Of a stretch of 64,000 nt of DNA, positions 8,205-16,085 are shown piece after piece; within the stretch, counting starts at the first letter, position 1; each line of letters opens with the position of its first letter. The DNA is taken from the NCBI GenBank assembly GCA_002423435.1, contig DIWE01000009.1:32565-96564 (forward strand). The letters run 5' to 3'. Source of the stretch: Clostridiales bacterium UBA6114 (GTDB lineage: Bacteria > Bacillota > Clostridia > Oscillospirales > Butyricicoccaceae). Under the pieces are notes generated by a model, which was given only the letters and a program-made list of their open reading frames with translations, did no database searches and was not told the DNA's origin. The position numbers and the translations under genes are program-made.

Positions 8205-9164
8205 CTATTTATGTTTTTTATTTGATATCAGTTTTTCAGCGCTTTCAACAATGGCATTCACTGACAGTCCATACCTGTCGAGCAATTGGTCATATGCCCC
8301 GGACTCTGCAAAAGTATCCGGAATTCCTACCCTTGACACCGGTACCGGGAAGCTCTTTGAAACAACTTCGCAAACCCCGGATCCAAGACCGCCGATTGTA
8401 TTGTGCTCCTCACAGGTTACGATTCCTCCCGTTATTTTGGCCGCATGAATGATCATCTTTTCATCCAGGGGTTTTATTGTCGGCATGGAAATAACCATGG
8501 GGTCATAACCTTTTCTTTCAAGTTCTCCGGCCGCATCCATAACCCTTGAAAGGGCTACGCCCGTGCTAATGAGTGCTATATCGGCTCCGTCCCTCATTTT
8601 TTCTGCTTTTCCTATTTTAAATTCATAGTCGTCCTTATGTATAATCGGGGTTTCCGCCCGGCAGAGCCTGAACCATACCGGCCCGTCATGCTTTATTATT
8701 TCAGGCAACGCCTTTTCCATTTCAACTGAATCCGAAGGCACTATAACACACAAATTTGGAAGGGCTCTAACCCATGCTATATCCGCTAAAGTCTGGTGAG
8801 TCGGGCCATCAAATGAGTCTGACAATCCTCCATAGTTTGCAGCTACTTTGACATTGAGTCCAGGATATACGATAGAAGTTCTAAACTGGTCGGCCGCCCT
8901 GTATGTCGTAAGGAAGCTGAAGGAATTTACGATGGGAATCAAACCTACTGTTGCCATTCCTGCCGCTGCCGCCATCATATTCTGTTCCGCTATTCCAAAA
9001 TTTATGAACCTTTCGGGAAACTCCTTGGCAAAGTGTAGAGTTCTTGTTGATTTAGATACGTCAGCGTCCAGTACAACAATCTCCGGCATATGTTTTCCTA
9101 ATTCCGCGAGCTTTAAACCATAGGCTTCTCTAGCAGATTGCCGTTTTAAATCTTTTGAACTCAT
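8205..9164 (-). CDS. Transketolase C-terminal (pyrimidine-binding plus C domain) subunit
   Basis: A 319-residue split transketolase subunit. It carries the PYR domain with 'INFGIAEQNMMAAAAGMA', where the catalytic Glu contacts the thiamine diphosphate pyrimidine. 'DGPTHQTLADIA' and the C-terminal transketolase domain with 'EEHNTIGGLGS' follow. It pairs with the N-terminal subunit encoded one nucleotide upstream. Split transketolases are common in Clostridia. Within this cluster it probably serves a dedicated pentose or branched-sugar route rather than the general pentose phosphate pathway. Confidence 0.93.
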   Translation of the reverse strand: MSSKDLKRQSAREAYGLKLAELGKHMPEIVVLDADVSKSTRTLHFAKEFPERFINFGIAEQNMMAAAAGMATVGLIPIVNSFSFLTTYRAADQFRTSIVYPGLNVKVAANYGGLSDSFDGPTHQTLADIAWVRALPNLCVIVPSDSVEMEKALPEIIKHDGPVWFRLCRAETPIIHKDDYEFKIGKAEKMRDGADIALISTGVALSRVMDAAGELERKGYDPMVISMPTIKPLDEKMIIHAAKITGGIVTCEEHNTIGGLGSGVCEVVSKSFPVPVSRVGIPDTFAESGAYDQLLDRYGLSVNAIVESAEKLISNKKHK

Positions 9165-9165
9165 A

Positions 9166-10005
9166 CTATTTCACCTCCTTCATTAATTCTTCCATTGCCT
9201 GCTGCATCTGCAACTCATCCGGGCAAGCCCCATGCCAGGCTGCCTTATTCTCCATAAACGACACACCTTTTCCCTTTACTGTTTTTGCTATTATAACAAC
9301 CGGGCCTTCTCCGGCCAGTTTTACAGCTTCATCCGTAGCTCTCAACAAGTCCCCGACGTCATGCCCGTCGGCATATACAACCTTCCAGCCAAATGACGCC
9401 CATTTCTCGTCAATAGGCGCAACTTCCATTATTTCTCCGACGGTACCATCTAATTGGACGCGGTTATAATCAAGGATAGCAATAAGATTCTTTACTTTCA
9501 TATGAGCGGCAGCCATAGCAGCCTCCCAGACTTGCCCCTCCTGCACCTCACCGTCTCCTAGAAGTACATATACCTTGAAGTTTTGCCCCTTAATTCCGGC
9601 TGCAAGCCTCATTCCCAGGCCAACGGACAGCCCCTGCCCCAGAGAGCCGCTTACCATATCTACGCCGGGCAGTTTTTTATATGCAGGGTGCCCTTGCAGT
9701 CTGCTGTTAAGCTTCCTTAACGTTTTCAATTCCTCCACAGGGAAAAATCCCCTTAAAGCTAAAGTAGTATATAATACAGGAGCCACATGCCCCTTGCTTA
9801 AAATAAAGCGGTCACGATCCTGCCATAGGGGTTCATTTACCTTTATGTTCATTTTATTGAAGAACAACACGGACATTATTTCAGCACAAGAAAAGGATCC
9901 CCCCGGATGGCCGGATTTGGCCTCGTATATACTCTTCAGACACTCGCATCTTATTTCTGCCGCAACTTTTTTTAGGCTTTCAACACTGTTACCATTCTTA
10001 CTCAA
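9166..10005 (-). CDS. Transketolase N-terminal (thiamine diphosphate-binding) subunit
   Basis: A 279-residue PP domain. 'SGHPGGSFSCAEIMSVLFF' (around residues 31-49) and 'HVAPVLYTTLALRG' are typical transketolase contacts. The ThDP motif runs from GDGEVQEGQVWEA to NRVQLDG. It forms a heterotetramer with the product of 8205-9164. It is the first structural gene of the cluster downstream of a LacI regulator and a 481-nt regulatory gap. Confidence 0.93.
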   Translation of the reverse strand: MSKNGNSVESLKKVAAEIRCECLKSIYEAKSGHPGGSFSCAEIMSVLFFNKMNIKVNEPLWQDRDRFILSKGHVAPVLYTTLALRGFFPVEELKTLRKLNSRLQGHPAYKKLPGVDMVSGSLGQGLSVGLGMRLAAGIKGQNFKVYVLLGDGEVQEGQVWEAAMAAAHMKVKNLIAILDYNRVQLDGTVGEIMEVAPIDEKWASFGWKVVYADGHDVGDLLRATDEAVKLAGEGPVVIIAKTVKGKGVSFMENKAAWHGACPDELQMQQAMEELMKEVK

Positions 10006-10486
10006 TCTAATAGACCTCCCAGTTTTTGTATATTATTAAAGACCGCCCATGAAAGCATTAAACTAAATAGATTAATGAAAAAGCATTGATTTATTTAGCA
10101 AAAAGGGTACAAAAAACTAAGCTATTAAAATTTCTATTTTAATAGATCTGGCGGAAGACTCCGGACGGTGCATCGAATTTTCCGGAGTTGCTTTATCCCG
10201 GATTCAATCTCCCTTCCCTTTTGCGAGACCGTTCCCACGCTATGGGACCGATCCCGCAACTCTTATTTTTTCCTTACTCCTTAAGATTTCGCTATATATA
10301 ACGCAATAATGTTTCTACATCGTAGGCATAGCCTACGAATGACAGTTTCCGGCACCTCTTACAGAATGGTGAAAGACGTTGTTATAAGCTTTGAACTATA
10401 AGGTGGAAGAAAAACCAGTTGTAACCGGTCCTTGTTCTCTTGAAGAAACGTCCCAAAATGTATAGCTTAACACTAATGTGGGGGTA
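10006..10486. other. 481-nt intergenic region between the transketolase operon and the LacI gene
   Basis: No gene is supported here. Contents seen are two operator-like sites (10225-10236 and 10244-10255), a small CGTAGGC/GCCTACG hairpin near 10320, and a CTCCGGA/TCCGGAG pair around 10160-10187. The region should contain the promoter and leader of the minus-strand transketolase operon. Confidence 0.6.
10225..10255. promoter_or_regulatory. Two candidate LacI-family operators
   Basis: GAGACCGTTCCC (10225-10236) and GGGACCGATCCC (10244-10255) are imperfect palindromes with a central CG, the layout of LacI/GalR operators. Their centres are 19 bp apart. A third similar site, GGAATCGGTCCC, lies just upstream of the lacI-like gene at 11523-11534. 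Consensus by eye: GGGAYCGRTCCC. Confidence 0.55.
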
Positions 10487-11491
10487 TTAAATTAATGCCT
10501 TCGTACTGTTTCTTTCAATTAAAACAGGATTAAAAGAAATTTGCCTAAACGGAGAATTCTTATTTTCAAGCCTTTCCAAAATCAGGTTGGCAGCGCACTT
10601 ACCCATGTCAAAATGGGACAGTGCGACAGTAGTTATTTTTACCTTGGAATCTATGGCAACCTTAGAATTATCATATCCCACAACGCTTAAATCTTCCGGG
10701 ATTGATTTTCCTCTTTCCAGGAACACGTCTATCAAGCCTGATGCCATCAAATCATTTCCACAAAAGACGCCTGTTATTTCTTTTTTGTTGTCAAGTAAAT
10801 ATCTGGCATATACTTCACCTGAATCCTTCTTTAAATTTCCTTGAAAAATATAGCTCTCATCAAAATAAAGATTTGCCCCTTTCATTGCATCCTTGTATCC
10901 TCTGAGTCTTTCCTCACTTGCAGTGGAAGTCTGAGGACCGCAAATATGGCCTATATGCTTATGCCCTAAAACAATTAAATGCTTTGTCGCCAGATAACCT
11001 CCCTTGTAATTGTCTGCCAGGACGGTATCCGTGTTAAAGGAAGGTAAATACCTGTTTACAAGTACCAGCGGACAACGAATAGTCTTAAGCTTATCCACAA
11101 GCGTCTCCGTTTCAGTTGCCGTAACCATGATAATGCCGGTGAAGTTATACTCTTTAGCGGCTTCAATGTATTTTTCCTCTTTTTCATTTTCATAATTGCT
11201 GTGGCACAAAACAATCATATAACCTCTTGCGTATAAGACTTGTTCTATAGCCTTGGTCAATTCGGCATAAAATGGGTTTGCTATATCGCCAATTATTAGT
11301 GCAATCAGATTGGTATGACCCTTGACTAAACTTCTTGCAATACCATTTGGACTGAAATTTATCTCTTTGATTGTCTGCAAAATTTTTTTTCTCGTTTCGG
11401 GATCTACTCTCGGGCTGTCCGTCAATACTCTTGAAACTGTAGATCTGGAAAATCCCGTTAATTTTGCGATATCTCTAATTGTATAGTTCAA
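10487..11491 (-). CDS. LacI/GalR family transcriptional regulator
   Basis: 334 residues. The N-terminal helix-turn-helix 'YTIRDIAKLTGFSRSTVSRV' and hinge-helix region 'PNGIARSLVKG' are canonical. A periplasmic-binding-protein-like sensor domain follows ('ALIIGDIANPFYAELTKAIE', 'VFCGNDLMASGL'). It most likely represses the adjacent transketolase/dehydrogenase operon and itself. The inducer should be a sugar or sugar phosphate of the pathway. Confidence 0.93.
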   Translation of the reverse strand: MNYTIRDIAKLTGFSRSTVSRVLTDSPRVDPETRKKILQTIKEINFSPNGIARSLVKGHTNLIALIIGDIANPFYAELTKAIEQVLYARGYMIVLCHSNYENEKEEKYIEAAKEYNFTGIIMVTATETETLVDKLKTIRCPLVLVNRYLPSFNTDTVLADNYKGGYLATKHLIVLGHKHIGHICGPQTSTASEERLRGYKDAMKGANLYFDESYIFQGNLKKDSGEVYARYLLDNKKEITGVFCGNDLMASGLIDVFLERGKSIPEDLSVVGYDNSKVAIDSKVKITTVALSHFDMGKCAANLILERLENKNSPFRQISFNPVLIERNSTKALI

Positions 11492-11522
11492 GCATATGCC
11501 TCCATTAAAAGTGCTTTTTCAT

Positions 11523-11534
11523 GGAATCGGTCCC
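11523..11534. promoter_or_regulatory. Candidate LacI-family operator (autoregulatory)
   Basis: GGAATCGGTCCC with a central CG lies 31 nt upstream of the regulator start. It matches the two sites at 10225-10255 in reverse-complement orientation, and its position suggests autoregulation. Confidence 0.5.
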
Positions 11535-11589
11535 ACGATATAATTTTATGTGAATACATTTAATTTGTCAAGAAATCTTTTTTGCAAAT

Positions 11590-11890
11590 TGTCATTGAGG
11601 TCTTACGTGAAGAAAAATATTCCCATCCGGCGTAAAGTGTCATGTCCGAATCCATAAGCGTGCCGGTCAAAGAATTCCACCTTGAAGTATTGTACAGAGT
11701 ATTGGATCTCTGCCCGGTGTTTGAAAATCCCAAGCTTTCAGAAATCAAGGTCTGAGATTCGATACCAGCCGCCGAAGGTGTAACCTGTTTTTATCGGATC
11801 GTCGGGTTTCGTTACAAGACAGCCAAACGGTAACTCCTGGTTCTCAACATAGCTTCCCCCGTTGCTTTCGAAGTTGACTGTGTAGGTGGG
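11590..11890 (-). pseudogene. Fragment of a surface protein with Listeria-Bacteroides (InlB B-type) repeats
   Basis: On the minus strand one frame reads 'YTVNFESNGGSYVENQEL' then 'KTGYTFGGWYRISD'. After a frame change a second frame reads 'TLMDSDMTLYAGWEYF'. Both are parts of the Flg_new/InlB B-repeat pattern (FdsnGG ... GYtFaGWY ... itLYAkW). Stops and a frameshift lie between the halves, and no start or cell-wall anchor is present. It is debris of a larger secreted repeat protein. Confidence 0.75.
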
Positions 11891-11899
11891 CAGATTATA

Positions 11900-12068
11900 A
11901 TAGCAAGTGCAACAGAGGAAGAAAAAGGAGACTGCATGACTTCCAAGGTGTAAATGAAGTCACCACAACACCATTCACACGGGGGTAGCCATGCAGTCAT
12001 ATCATCATTTTACACTAAGCGAGCGGGAAAATCTACGGATTAAGCTGAGCGAAAAGAAAAGTCTGCTT
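11900..12068 (+). mobile_element. IS30-family insertion sequence remnant (left end)
   Basis: Near 11905 is an AAGTGCAAC end-like sequence. A start at 11991 then encodes 'MQSYHHFTLSERENLRI', the N-terminal helix-turn-helix start of IS30-type transposases. The homology stops after about 24 codons (KLSEKKS) and the frame continues into unrelated sequence. No DDE domain remains, so the element is dead. Confidence 0.65.
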
Positions 12069-12188
12069 TTTTATGATTTATATGGATTCGGGATTGCCTT
12101 TCAAAAATTTACGACTGCCAAAAATTACTTGTGTATTTTGATTTTCAAGAACAGACAATATAGACAAATAGCAAAGGAGGAATATTTT

Positions 12189-12350
12189 ATGGCCAAATAT
12201 AAGCTTCCGGTAGAAAAACAAAGTATTGCCAGCGAGCTTCGTGTAAACCTGGGACCGGACACTTCTTCAAGACAAAATGGTTCTGTAGGCGGTCAGATGG
12301 TCAAAAAGACTTTTGAGTATGTTGACCAGAATAGATCTATGACCCGATAA
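12189..12350 (+). CDS. Alpha/beta-type small acid-soluble spore protein (SASP)
   Basis: A 53-residue protein starting at ATG 12189 after AAAGGAGG. 'SIASELRVNLGPD' contains the GPR-protease cleavage-type segment. 'TSSRQNGSVGGQMVKK' is the DNA-binding signature of alpha/beta SASPs, normally NGSVGGEITKR. These proteins coat spore DNA in an A-like form and provide amino acids at germination. It is shorter than the usual 60-70 residues, with a brief N-terminus. A terminator hairpin follows. It should be expressed in the forespore under sigma-G, though no such promoter was identified. Confidence 0.9.
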   Translation: MAKYKLPVEKQSIASELRVNLGPDTSSRQNGSVGGQMVKKTFEYVDQNRSMTR

Positions 12351-12357
12351 AGCAACA

Positions 12358-12387
12358 AGCCCCGAAGGCCAGTTCCTTCGGGGCTCG
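12358..12387 (+). terminator. Terminator hairpin after the SASP gene
   Basis: AGCCCCGAAGG pairs with CCTTCGGGGCT across a 6-nt loop, 7 nt after the SASP stop. The T tract is weak. Confidence 0.7.
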
Positions 12388-12404
12388 TTCATTACTAGGA
12401 CCTT

Positions 12405-12447
12405 AAAAGCCGCCCTCCGGTATGATCCGAGGGGCGGCTTTTTTTTA
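12405..12447. terminator. Bidirectional terminator between SASP and amidase genes
   Basis: AAAAGCCGCCC (12405-12415) pairs with GGGCGGCTTTT (12432-12442). T runs lie on both strands. It terminates the minus-strand amidase gene, whose stop is at 12445. Confidence 0.85.
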
Positions 12448-13143
12448 CAATTCCACTCCCGCGCCGGCCTCCGCCGACCAGGTCACGTCAAGCTCCGTTT
12501 TGATCGCTTCGACAAACTCCCGGAGCGGCACATATGTCACACCGTCGATCAGCTTCGCCGGGACCTGCGAGTCCCCCATTTTGACGGATACATCCTTGAT
12601 TGTCATTCCCATTTCCCCTCCTTTAAGCCGATTCTTAAACGCAGTCCACACATTGCCGTCATTTACAAACGGGGCGGGACAGGTCTTGCCGGTCACGTCG
12701 TAATGCCGCAGCACATGGTCCGTATCGATTTTGTATTTTGCCATCAGCATTTTTGTAAGCTCTGCCCCTGCCGATATGGTTTCGTCGTCAAAATACCAGG
12801 TCCCTGAGCTTGCCGACAGATCGGTCCCGGAATTATGGCAGCAAAGCTCGATACCGATGCTGTTTGAATTTCGGCAGTACGCGTGTTTATACGCGCCGGT
12901 CGTGCCGCAATGCCAGGCCGTATCGGAATCTTTCACGCTTTGGTAAATCGCGGCGCCCTCGCTTTTGTGCCCGACAAAATAATGCGCCGATGCTTTCAGG
13001 TTGGTGTTGTTCGAAAAATATTTGGCATTCTGCAGTGCGGTGCCCGTCGCGCCGACATAATGAATCACGATATATTCGATGTTCTTTGTGCGTCCTTTGG
13101 TATAGTTGCCTGATGCGCACGGATAATCCGTATTGATTGTCAT
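12445..13143 (-). CDS. N-acetylmuramoyl-L-alanine amidase (Amidase_2) with C-terminal stalk-like domain
   Basis: 232 residues. The N-terminal Amidase_2/PGRP-type fold shows zinc ligands in 'EYIVIHYVGA' (His), 'VLRHYDVTGKTCPAP' (His and Cys) and 'NSIGIELCCH'. The reaction is cleavage of the lactyl-amide bond of peptidoglycan. Residues from about 180 ('IKDVSVKMGDSQVPAKLIDG...VPLRE') resemble the copper-amine-oxidase-type stalk domain of Firmicute wall proteins. No signal peptide is visible, which fits an endolysin- or prophage-derived enzyme. Its start overlaps the stop of a 22-codon ORF by ATGA. Confidence 0.88.
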   Translation of the reverse strand: MTINTDYPCASGNYTKGRTKNIEYIVIHYVGATGTALQNAKYFSNNTNLKASAHYFVGHKSEGAAIYQSVKDSDTAWHCGTTGAYKHAYCRNSNSIGIELCCHNSGTDLSASSGTWYFDDETISAGAELTKMLMAKYKIDTDHVLRHYDVTGKTCPAPFVNDGNVWTAFKNRLKGGEMGMTIKDVSVKMGDSQVPAKLIDGVTYVPLREFVEAIKTELDVTWSAEAGAGVEL

Positions 13144-13208
13144 ATTCCTTCCGCTTCCTCTCCCTCCGCGCCCATTTCATCGGGATCAAGGCCTCGGTGC
13201 CTAATCAT
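13140..13208 (-). CDS. Small acidic 22-aa ORF coupled to the amidase
   Basis: A perfect AGGAGG lies 7 nt before ATG 13208. The frame MIRHRGLDPDEMG... ends in TGA overlapping the amidase ATG (ATGA), so translational coupling is likely. There is no family match by eye and the product is acidic. It could be a leader peptide, or the relic of a phage gene upstream of an endolysin. Confidence 0.5.
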   Translation of the reverse strand: MIRHRGLDPDEMGAEGEEAEGI

Positions 13209-13397
13209 TTGATTACCTCCTGCTCTGCGTTTTTTCTTTAACAGTATATTCCTGCGCGCCCGGAAAGGGTCAATTGTCCTTCGAAAGGAAAGGACTCGCC
13301 CGTCTTCCCTTTTGTGACAAAATTCATCCTTTTTTTCTGGACAAATCCCAAAACACTGGTATAGTAGAGGCATCAACATTATTGGAGCCTTGACATC

Positions 13398-13562
13398 ATG
13401 CGCCGCTTTACACAGGATACCAAAAAAGCCATCCGACGATGGATCGGCTACGGATGGGAACCGCGCATCATCCAAAAACTGCTTCGCCGGTATTACGGCA
13501 TCGAGCTTTCAAAGGGAAAAATACAATGGCTGATCAATCGGCGCAAAAAGAGAAAAAAATAG
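13398..13562 (+). CDS. Small basic hypothetical protein (54 aa), possible helix-turn-helix
   Basis: ATG 13398 is preceded by TTGGAG at 10-nt spacing and a TATAGT -10-like box near 13361. The product MRRFTQDTKKAIRRWIGYG... is strongly basic, ending RRKKRKK. It contains a helix-turn-helix-like stretch ('IIQKLLRRYYGIELSKGKIQ'). It resembles the DNA-binding end of a recombinase or regulator, but no family can be named. It lies alone between divergent genes. Confidence 0.45.
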   Translation: MRRFTQDTKKAIRRWIGYGWEPRIIQKLLRRYYGIELSKGKIQWLINRRKKRKK

Positions 13563-13631
13563 CGCGGCGCCGGCCACGCATAGGCTGATTGAAAACCGGC
13601 AGCCCCGCATATAAATAATTTCACGCCCTGT

Positions 13632-13657
13632 AAAGCGGTCCGGGAGGACGGCTTTTT
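13632..13657 (+). terminator. Terminator after the small basic ORF
   Basis: AAAGC-G-GTCC pairs with GGAC-G-GCTTT around a GGGA loop and is followed by TTTTTG. This fits termination of the 13398-13562 gene on the + strand. Confidence 0.65.
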
Positions 13658-13673
13658 GTTTTTACCCGGTTAA

Positions 13674-13701
13674 GCATAAGAGGCAAATCCGAACCCGCCT
13701 C
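13674..13701 (-). repeat. 28-nt hairpin repeat, copy 1
   Basis: Minus strand: GAGGC-GGGTTCGGATTT-GCCTC-TTATGC. The same element with only three differences lies at 37538-37565. Both copies fall just downstream of a stop codon (here about 30 nt after the ferritin-like gene). Loop and stem are both conserved. Confidence 0.6.
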
Positions 13702-13729
13702 CGCCCTGATAAATTCGCGCCTGTTAAGA

Positions 13730-14257
13730 TTACCGATATTTCTGGTACAGGGGCCTGAGAACCTCAATGTGCCGTTCTTCGTCCATAATGATGCGCCTGA
13801 ACAGCTCCCTCATCCCCTCGTCCCTGATCTGCCGGATCAGCCTGTTGTAATGGGCTATGGCGTCCCGCTCGCCCTGCATATCCGCGGCTATCAGCTTTCC
13901 GATCTCGGTGTTGTAATCGGGATAGGAGCCTTTCCAATAGGTATTTGTTTCATACGTCGCGTATATGGGGATAAGCCCGAGTCGCTTTATAAGGTCGCCG
14001 AGAAGTCTTAAATGCGTCGTTTCAACAACGGTTATGTATTTCAGCGCGGTAAAGACGTCGGGATATTCTTCGGTAAAATGGTTGTGAAAGGTGTACTGCG
14101 CAATCGCCGTCGACTCCGAGCCGGGGCCCGCGTAGGCTCCCGAGATCAGGCGGGCATAAGGCTTGTTTTCTTCCGTCACCGTAACTTTCGGGTAGGGCAG
14201 GTCGATTCTGTACCTGTCAAATTCCCTGCAATCGAAATCGCAATCCATAAGCTGCAC
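13730..14257 (-). CDS. Ferritin-like di-iron protein
   Basis: 175 residues predicted as a four-helix bundle. Carboxylate/His motifs typical of ferritin-like di-metal sites recur: 'SESTAIAQYTFHNHF', 'VVETTHLRLLGDL' (ExxH), 'GERDAIAHYN' and 'MDEERHIEVL' (ExxH). It is related to rubrerythrin-like and spore-associated ferritin-like proteins of Clostridia. It lacks the rubredoxin domain of rubrerythrin. A role in peroxide or iron handling is an inference. Confidence 0.8.
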   Translation of the reverse strand: MQLMDCDFDCREFDRYRIDLPYPKVTVTEENKPYARLISGAYAGPGSESTAIAQYTFHNHFTEEYPDVFTALKYITVVETTHLRLLGDLIKRLGLIPIYATYETNTYWKGSYPDYNTEIGKLIAADMQGERDAIAHYNRLIRQIRDEGMRELFRRIIMDEERHIEVLRPLYQKYR

Positions 14258-14423
14258 ACATCCCTTGACAGATTTGCCGACAAACCGATTGATCGGTATT
14301 TTCAGCGCACACGATTCATAAAAGTATATGAAACGGCGGGGAGAATATTACAAAGCGTCTTTGCATTTACAGCAATGGTCTGCCCGCGGCCGTTTTGTGA
14401 TCGGTGAACGGGGAAGCTTTCCC

Positions 14424-14941
14424 TCAGCGCTTTCTCTTTAAGCGCCTCTCGTACAGCCTCACCGCCGTCAGGACCGCGCCCGAAAGGCTGACGGCCGCGG
14501 CGGCGAGGAAGGAAAGGTGCATGCCGAACAGGAAGGCGTCGTTTTGACCGGGGATAAAGTCCGTCACGCGGTGCCCGAGTCTTGCGCTTATGCCGCCGTA
14601 CAGCACGGCAGTCGAAACAGTGATGCCCGCCGTCTGTGTTTCAGGCAAGGCAGACGACGCAGCTTTACTCGCGTAAAGCAAGGAGGATAACGCAGCATGA
14701 GGCGCAGCCGACGGGAAAAAACCGGATTGGGTCCGACTCCCCTCGCCTTAATCGCAATCAGGTAAATGCTCGCCACCCACGCGATCATGCCCGTCGACAC
14801 ATGGAGCCGGTCCGCCATCACTGGCAGCGCGATATTGACCATGTTCGTGTCCAGGCTCGCCATAAACGAAAGCATAACGGTGGCGATTAAAATAGCCCAC
14901 TTGTTTCTCATCGGCTGAGTTCGCTCCGATTCCGATTTCAT
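14424..14941 (-). pseudogene. Broken DHA2-type MFS efflux transporter
   Basis: The N-terminus (ATG 14941) reads 'WAILIATVMLSFMASLDTNM' and continues 'VNIALPVMADRLHVS...', the first membrane segments of EmrB/QacA-type drug pumps. After about 55 codons it leaves the family. A different frame beginning near 14681 gives the last two membrane segments ('FGMHLSFLAAAAVSLSGAVL') and a basic tail. Roughly 350 internal codons are missing, replaced by about 110 nt of unrelated sequence (14640-14755). The gene is non-functional. Confidence 0.85.
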
Positions 14942-15091
14942 CGCATGTTTTCCTTTTCGCTGTTTTTCATTATATAATCTCCAGAAAGCAGGGTAAAATG
15001 CCATATTGCGAATTTTTACGGGTTTATTATTGCCGCAAACAGGCAAAATCGTACTCTCCCAAATTTTTGCGGGCCCGAAATATAACGGCAT

Positions 15092-15149
15092 AAAAACCGG
15101 AGGTGCCGCGAAATGCATGACTACGCATTTCGCGGCACCTCCGGTTTTT
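15092..15149. terminator. Long bidirectional terminator palindrome with GAAATGC apex
   Basis: A 25-bp perfect palindrome (15092-15116 against 15125-15149) with loop ATGACTAC and A/T tracts at both ends. It ends the minus-strand ketopantoate reductase gene at 15162. Its apex is shared with the hairpin at 62077-62122. Confidence 0.75.
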
Positions 15150-15161
15150 CGTTATTTTAAA

Positions 15162-16085
15162 TTATGGCTTATATTTGCTTTCCATCTCTTTGATCCGGTT
15201 GTAAAGCATCTCGTTTACAGGCGTCGGCACGTTATGCTTCCGGCCAAGCTCCAGCACCGTGCCCGCAAACAAATCCACCTCGCTCAAGCGCCCCGCCTCC
15301 ACATCCTGGCGCATGGACGGCTTTCCGTCGGGGCTTACCGAGTTTATCACCCCGACCCAGTAGTTCAGATCGTCCTCGGTCAGATTGATGCCCTCTTTCC
15401 ACGAGAGGGCCATCACTTCCCGCATGGCGGCGATCATGACGTCTCGCGCCCGTCCCTCCACGCGGGTGTCGCCGTATTTTTCTCCAAACACCGCAACGGC
15501 CTGGTTGACGCCCGTGTTGAGCATAAATTTGCCCCAAAGCCTTTTATACATATCGATGCATACTTCATAGGGGATTTTCTTCCTGTCGAAAAATTCCGCG
15601 ACAGCCTTTACTTTTTCCGAAACGACGCCGGGCTCCCGGTCACCGATGCAGAGCGACCCCATGTGGGTATAGGTCAGTCTGCTTCCGGACTTGATCGGGT
15701 CCATGGCCTGCGCGACGCAATAGAGCACCTTCTCCATTCCGTAAGTCTGCCCGATGACCGCTTCGCTCGAGATCCCGTTTAAGAGAGACAAAATAATCGT
15801 GTTCTCCCCTACATGGTTTCTGACGGCTCCGATCGCGTCGCCAAGACCGGTGTACTTCACCGCAAAAATAATCAGGTCCGAAGGCCCGCAGGTCTCCACG
15901 GGCTCCACGAAGCGGAACTGAAGGCGCTCGCCGTTGCAATACACCCCGTCGCGTTCATATTTTTCGATCCGGTCCCTGTCGGCGATGATCCGCAGGCTCT
16001 CCCTCGGCATTGTTTGTAAAAGGCGGCTGCCGAACAATATACCCAGAGAACCCAGACCGATCATTGATACTGTTTTGATTTCCAT
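15162..16085 (-). CDS. 2-dehydropantoate 2-reductase family protein
   Basis: 307 residues from ATG 16085 (MEIKTVSMIGLGSLG), which fits the family better than the longer open frame. The N-terminal Rossmann motif GLGSLGILFG binds NADPH. 'DLIIFAVKYTGLGDAI' and the C-terminal helical domain with 'KFMLNTGVNQAVAVF' and 'GKPSMRQDVEAGRLSEVD' are typical ApbA/PanE features. The canonical role is reduction of ketopantoate in pantothenate and CoA synthesis. No panB, panC or panD is nearby, and many paralogues act on other 2-keto acids. Confidence 0.85.
   Translation of the reverse strand: MEIKTVSMIGLGSLGILFGSRLLQTMPRESLRIIADRDRIEKYERDGVYCNGERLQFRFVEPVETCGPSDLIIFAVKYTGLGDAIGAVRNHVGENTIILSLLNGISSEAVIGQTYGMEKVLYCVAQAMDPIKSGSRLTYTHMGSLCIGDREPGVVSEKVKAVAEFFDRKKIPYEVCIDMYKRLWGKFMLNTGVNQAVAVFGEKYGDTRVEGRARDVMIAAMREVMALSWKEGINLTEDDLNYWVGVINSVSPDGKPSMRQDVEAGRLSEVDLFAGTVLELGRKHNVPTPVNEMLYNRIKEMESKYKP

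Noticed and set aside
13140..13475. 111-codon frame upstream of the amidase
   Set aside because: Most of it is antisense to the small basic ORF at 13398-13562; only the last 22 codons have a proper ribosome binding site.
12445..14257. Prophage remnant
   Set aside because: Only an amidase and small ORFs are present; there are no structural, terminase or integrase genes.
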